Notes under the pieces: generated by a model
Told to the model about the DNA's origin: nothing
Seen by the model: only the letters and a program-made list of their open reading frames with translations
The model's database searches: none
Position numbers and translations under genes: made by a program
From: Paragorgia papillata
Taxonomy: Eukaryota; Cnidaria; Anthozoa; Scleralcyonacea; Coralliidae
Assembly: GCA_035771165.1 (NCBI GenBank)
Contig: JAWNZC010000259.1
Location: 1,315,845-1,379,844, forward strand
DNA: 64,000 nucleotides
Direction: 5' to 3'
In this document: one piece after another, positions 61,901-64,000 of the stretch
Layout: each line of letters opens with the position of its first letter
Position numbering within the stretch: position 1 is the first letter of the stretch

Positions 61901-64000
61901 TTGAACCAAAAATACAAATCTTTATTAATTGTAGTTGCCGACATTGGCGGGAAATATTGCGACTGTTTCCGTTACTATTAACCAGTTTTCCTATAGATCA
62001 AAATGAAGCGCATTCTCTCTTCTTGCTGGCCCAAGAAAAATTAGAAGTGTCCAGATCTGGTTCAAGCGTTATTCGCATTTAAAACAAGACGCCCAAACTG
62101 TCAATTACATTGAACCAAAAATAGAAATCTTTATTAATTGTAGTTGCCGACATTGGCGGGAATATTTCGACTGTTTCCGTTACTTTTAACCAGTTTTCCT
62201 ATACATCAAAATGAAGCGCATTCTCTCTTCTTGCTGGCCCAAGAAAAATTAGAAGTGTCCCAGATCTGGTTCAAGCGTTATTCGCATTTAAAACATGACG
62301 CCCAAACTGTCAATTACATTGCGCCAAAAATAGAAATCTTTATTAATTGTAGTTGCCGACATTGGCGGGAAGATTTCGACTGCATTCCGTTTACTTTTCA
62401 CCTGCTTTCCTATACAACAAAATCAAGCGCATTCTCCCTTCTTGCTGGCCCAAGAAAAATTAGAAGTGTCCCCAGATCTGGTTCAAGCGTTATTCGCATT
62501 TAAAACAAGACGCCCAAACTGTCAATTACATTGAACCAAAAATAGAAATCTTTATTAATTGTAGTTGCCGACATTGGCGGGAATATTTTCGACTGTTTCC
62601 GTTACTTTTAACCAGTTTTCCTATACATCAAAATGAAGCGCATTCTCTCTTCCTTGCTGGCCCAAGAAAAATTAGAAGTGTCCCAGATCTGGTTCAAGCG
62701 TTATTCGCATTTAAAAACAAGACGCCCAAACTGTCAATTACATTGCGCCAAAAATAGAAATCTTTATTAATTGTAGTTGCCGACATTGGCGGTGAAGATT
62801 TCGACTGTTTCCGTTACTTTTCACCTGCTTTCCTATACATCAAAATGAAGCGCATTCTCCCTTCTTGCTGGCCCAAGAAAAATTAGAAGTGTCCCAGATC
62901 TGGTTCAAGCGTTATTCGCATTTAAAACAAGCACGCCCAAACTGTCAATTACATTGAACCAAAAATAGAAATCTTTATTAATTGTAGTTGCCGACATTGG
63001 CGGGAATATTGCGACTGTTTCCGTTACTTTTAACCAGTTTTCCTATAGATCAAAATGAAGCGCATTCTCTCTTCTTGCTGGCCCAAGAAAAATTAGAAGT
63101 GTCCCAGATCTGGTTCAAGCGTTATTCGCATTTAAAACAACACGCCCAAACTGTCAATTACATTGAACCAAAAATACAAATCTTTATTAATTGTAGTTGC
63201 CGACATTGGCGGGAATATTGCGACTGTTTCCGTTACTATTAACCAGTTTTCCTATAGAACAAAATGAAGCGCATTCTCTCTTCTTGCTGGCCCAAGAAAA
63301 ATTAGAAGTGTCCCAGATCTGGTTCAAGCGTTATTCGCATTTAAAACAAGACGCCCAAACTGTCAATTACATTGAACCAAAAATAGAAATCTTTATTAAT
63401 TGTAGTTGCCGACATTGGCGGGAATATTTCGACTGTTTCCGTTACTTTTAACCAGTTTTCCTATACATCAAAATGAAGCGCATTCTCTCTTCTTGCTGGC
63501 CCAAGAAAAATTAGAAGTGTCCCAGATCTGGTTCAAGCGTTATTCGCATTTAAAACAACACGCCCAAACTGTCAATTACATTGAACAAAAAATACAAATC
63601 TTTATTAATTGTAGTTGCCGACATTGGCGGGAATATTGCGACTGTTTCCGTTACTATTAACCAGTTTTCCTATAGATCAAAATGAAGCGCATTCTCTCTT
63701 CTTGCTGGCCCAAGAAAAATTAGAAGTGTCCCAGATCTGGTTCAAGCGTTATTCGCATTTAAAACAAGACGCCCAAACTGTCAATTACATTGAACCAAAA
63801 ATAGAAATCTTTATTAATTGTAGTTGCCGACATTGGCGGGAATATTTCGACTGTTTCCGTTACTTTTAACCAGTTTTCCTATACATCAAAATGAAGCGCA
63901 TTCTCTCTTCTTTGCTGGCCCAAGAAAAATTAGAAGTGTCCCAGAATCTGGTTCAAGCGTTATTCGCATTTAAAACAAGACGCCCAAACTGTCAATTACA
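58930..64000 (+). repeat. Indel-rich right end of the 209-bp array
   Basis: Single-base gains and losses cluster here: CATTTTAAAACAAG (58939), CAAAGACG (59157), CAATTTACATT (59178), CAGTTTTTCC (60103), TTACTTTAACC (60301), GTAGTTTGCCG (60680), GGGAAATATTG (61950), TGTCCAGATC (62048), TGCATTCCGTTTAC (62382), GTCCCCAGATC (62469), AATATTTTCGAC (62585), TCTTCCTTGC (62650), GGCGGTGAAG (62790), AAGCACGCCC (62929), TCTTTGCTGG (63910) and CAGAATCTGG (63945). The block also carries most AACACGCCC / AATACAAATC / TTACTATTAACC monomers, which alternate in a 418-bp dimer at 62988-63869. Confidence 0.8.

Larger units (their letters stand above)
5877..64000 (+). repeat. 209-bp satellite array, about 280 head-to-tail copies
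   Basis: Words such as TTGCCGACATTGGCGGGAA, AATGAAGCGCATTCTCTC, CCCAGATCTGGTTCAAGCG and CGCCCAAACTGTCAATTACA recur every 209 bp (197-200 bp in a deletion variant) from 5877 to the end of the window, always on the same strand. There is no inversion and no interruption by other DNA, and the array continues past the right edge. Monomers differ at a limited set of positions: GGGAATATTTCG versus GGGAAGATTTCG versus GGGAATATTGCG; TATAGATC versus TATACAAC, TATACTTC, TATACTAC and TATACATC; TTGAACC versus TTGCGCC; AATAGAAAT versus AATATAAAT versus AATGGAAAT. Since 209 is not a multiple of three, no frame runs through the array. Such size and homogeneity fit a centromeric or pericentromeric satellite, which is inference. 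Confidence 0.98.

Noticed and set aside
6315..63869. Hundreds of 60-175-codon open frames in the 209-bp array (reading PTLAG..., RQKYKSLLIV..., etc.)
   Set aside because: They open mostly at TTG rather than ATG, end within the next monomer, and the 209-bp period (69 codons plus 2 bases) shifts frame at every copy. Single-base indels change their lengths freely with no sign of frame selection. They are by-products of the repeat.
5877..64000. CRISPR-like array
   Set aside because: The repeating unit is the entire 209 bp with no short repeat separated by unique spacers, and the setting is eukaryotic.

Overview
The window is eukaryotic, repeat-dominated DNA with no host gene that I can support. 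Three things point this way: long head-to-tail satellite arrays, a poly(A)-tailed non-LTR retrotransposon with an AATAAA signal, and no operon-like coding structure. The retrotransposon proteins (APE-type endonuclease remnant, reverse transcriptase with YADD, C-terminal Cys/His knuckle) are typical of animal LINEs, so an AT-rich metazoan, probably an invertebrate, is the best guess. I cannot name the species. The setting looks like (peri)centromeric or other heterochromatic satellite DNA, but nothing in the sequence proves centromere function.

Layout. (1) 1-2450: about 14 tandem copies of a ~172-bp AT-rich satellite, with a hint of an 8-monomer (1372-bp) higher-order period. (2) 2451-5516, minus strand: a 5'-truncated LINE of about 3.07 kb. 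It reads, in order, the last part of the endonuclease, the linker, the reverse transcriptase and the C-terminal zinc knuckle, then a 3' UTR, AATAAA and a poly(A) tail. Two frameshifts break the frame. A 7-bp target-site duplication flanks it. (3) 5524-5876: one and a fraction copies of a ~199-bp foldback (MITE-like) repeat whose inverted-repeat arms are visibly related to the core of the 172-bp satellite. (4) 5877-64000: an uninterrupted head-to-tail array of roughly 280 copies of a 209-bp satellite, all in one orientation, which runs off the right edge.

The 209-bp array is internally structured. Its left edge has diverged monomers. The block at 6.3-12.8 kb is rich in a 197-bp deletion variant and shows 5-mer (1021-bp) and 6-mer (1206-bp) periods. 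The block at 13.0-16 kb is built on a 627-bp trimer. From about 16 to 44 kb an 8-mer of about 1.65-1.67 kb recurs repeatedly. A run of six visually identical monomers lies at 35.9-37.2 kb, and the last 5 kb is enriched in single-base indels. Many monomer variants are confined to 3-8 kb neighbourhoods, as expected for local unequal exchange.

The many short open frames in the array are by-products of the repeat: they start at TTG rather than ATG, and the period is not a multiple of three. I found no new enzymatic or defence system. The items most worth pursuing are the possible origin of the 172-bp satellite from a foldback element, the LINE insertion exactly in the loop of that foldback, and the nested higher-order organisation of the 209-bp array.
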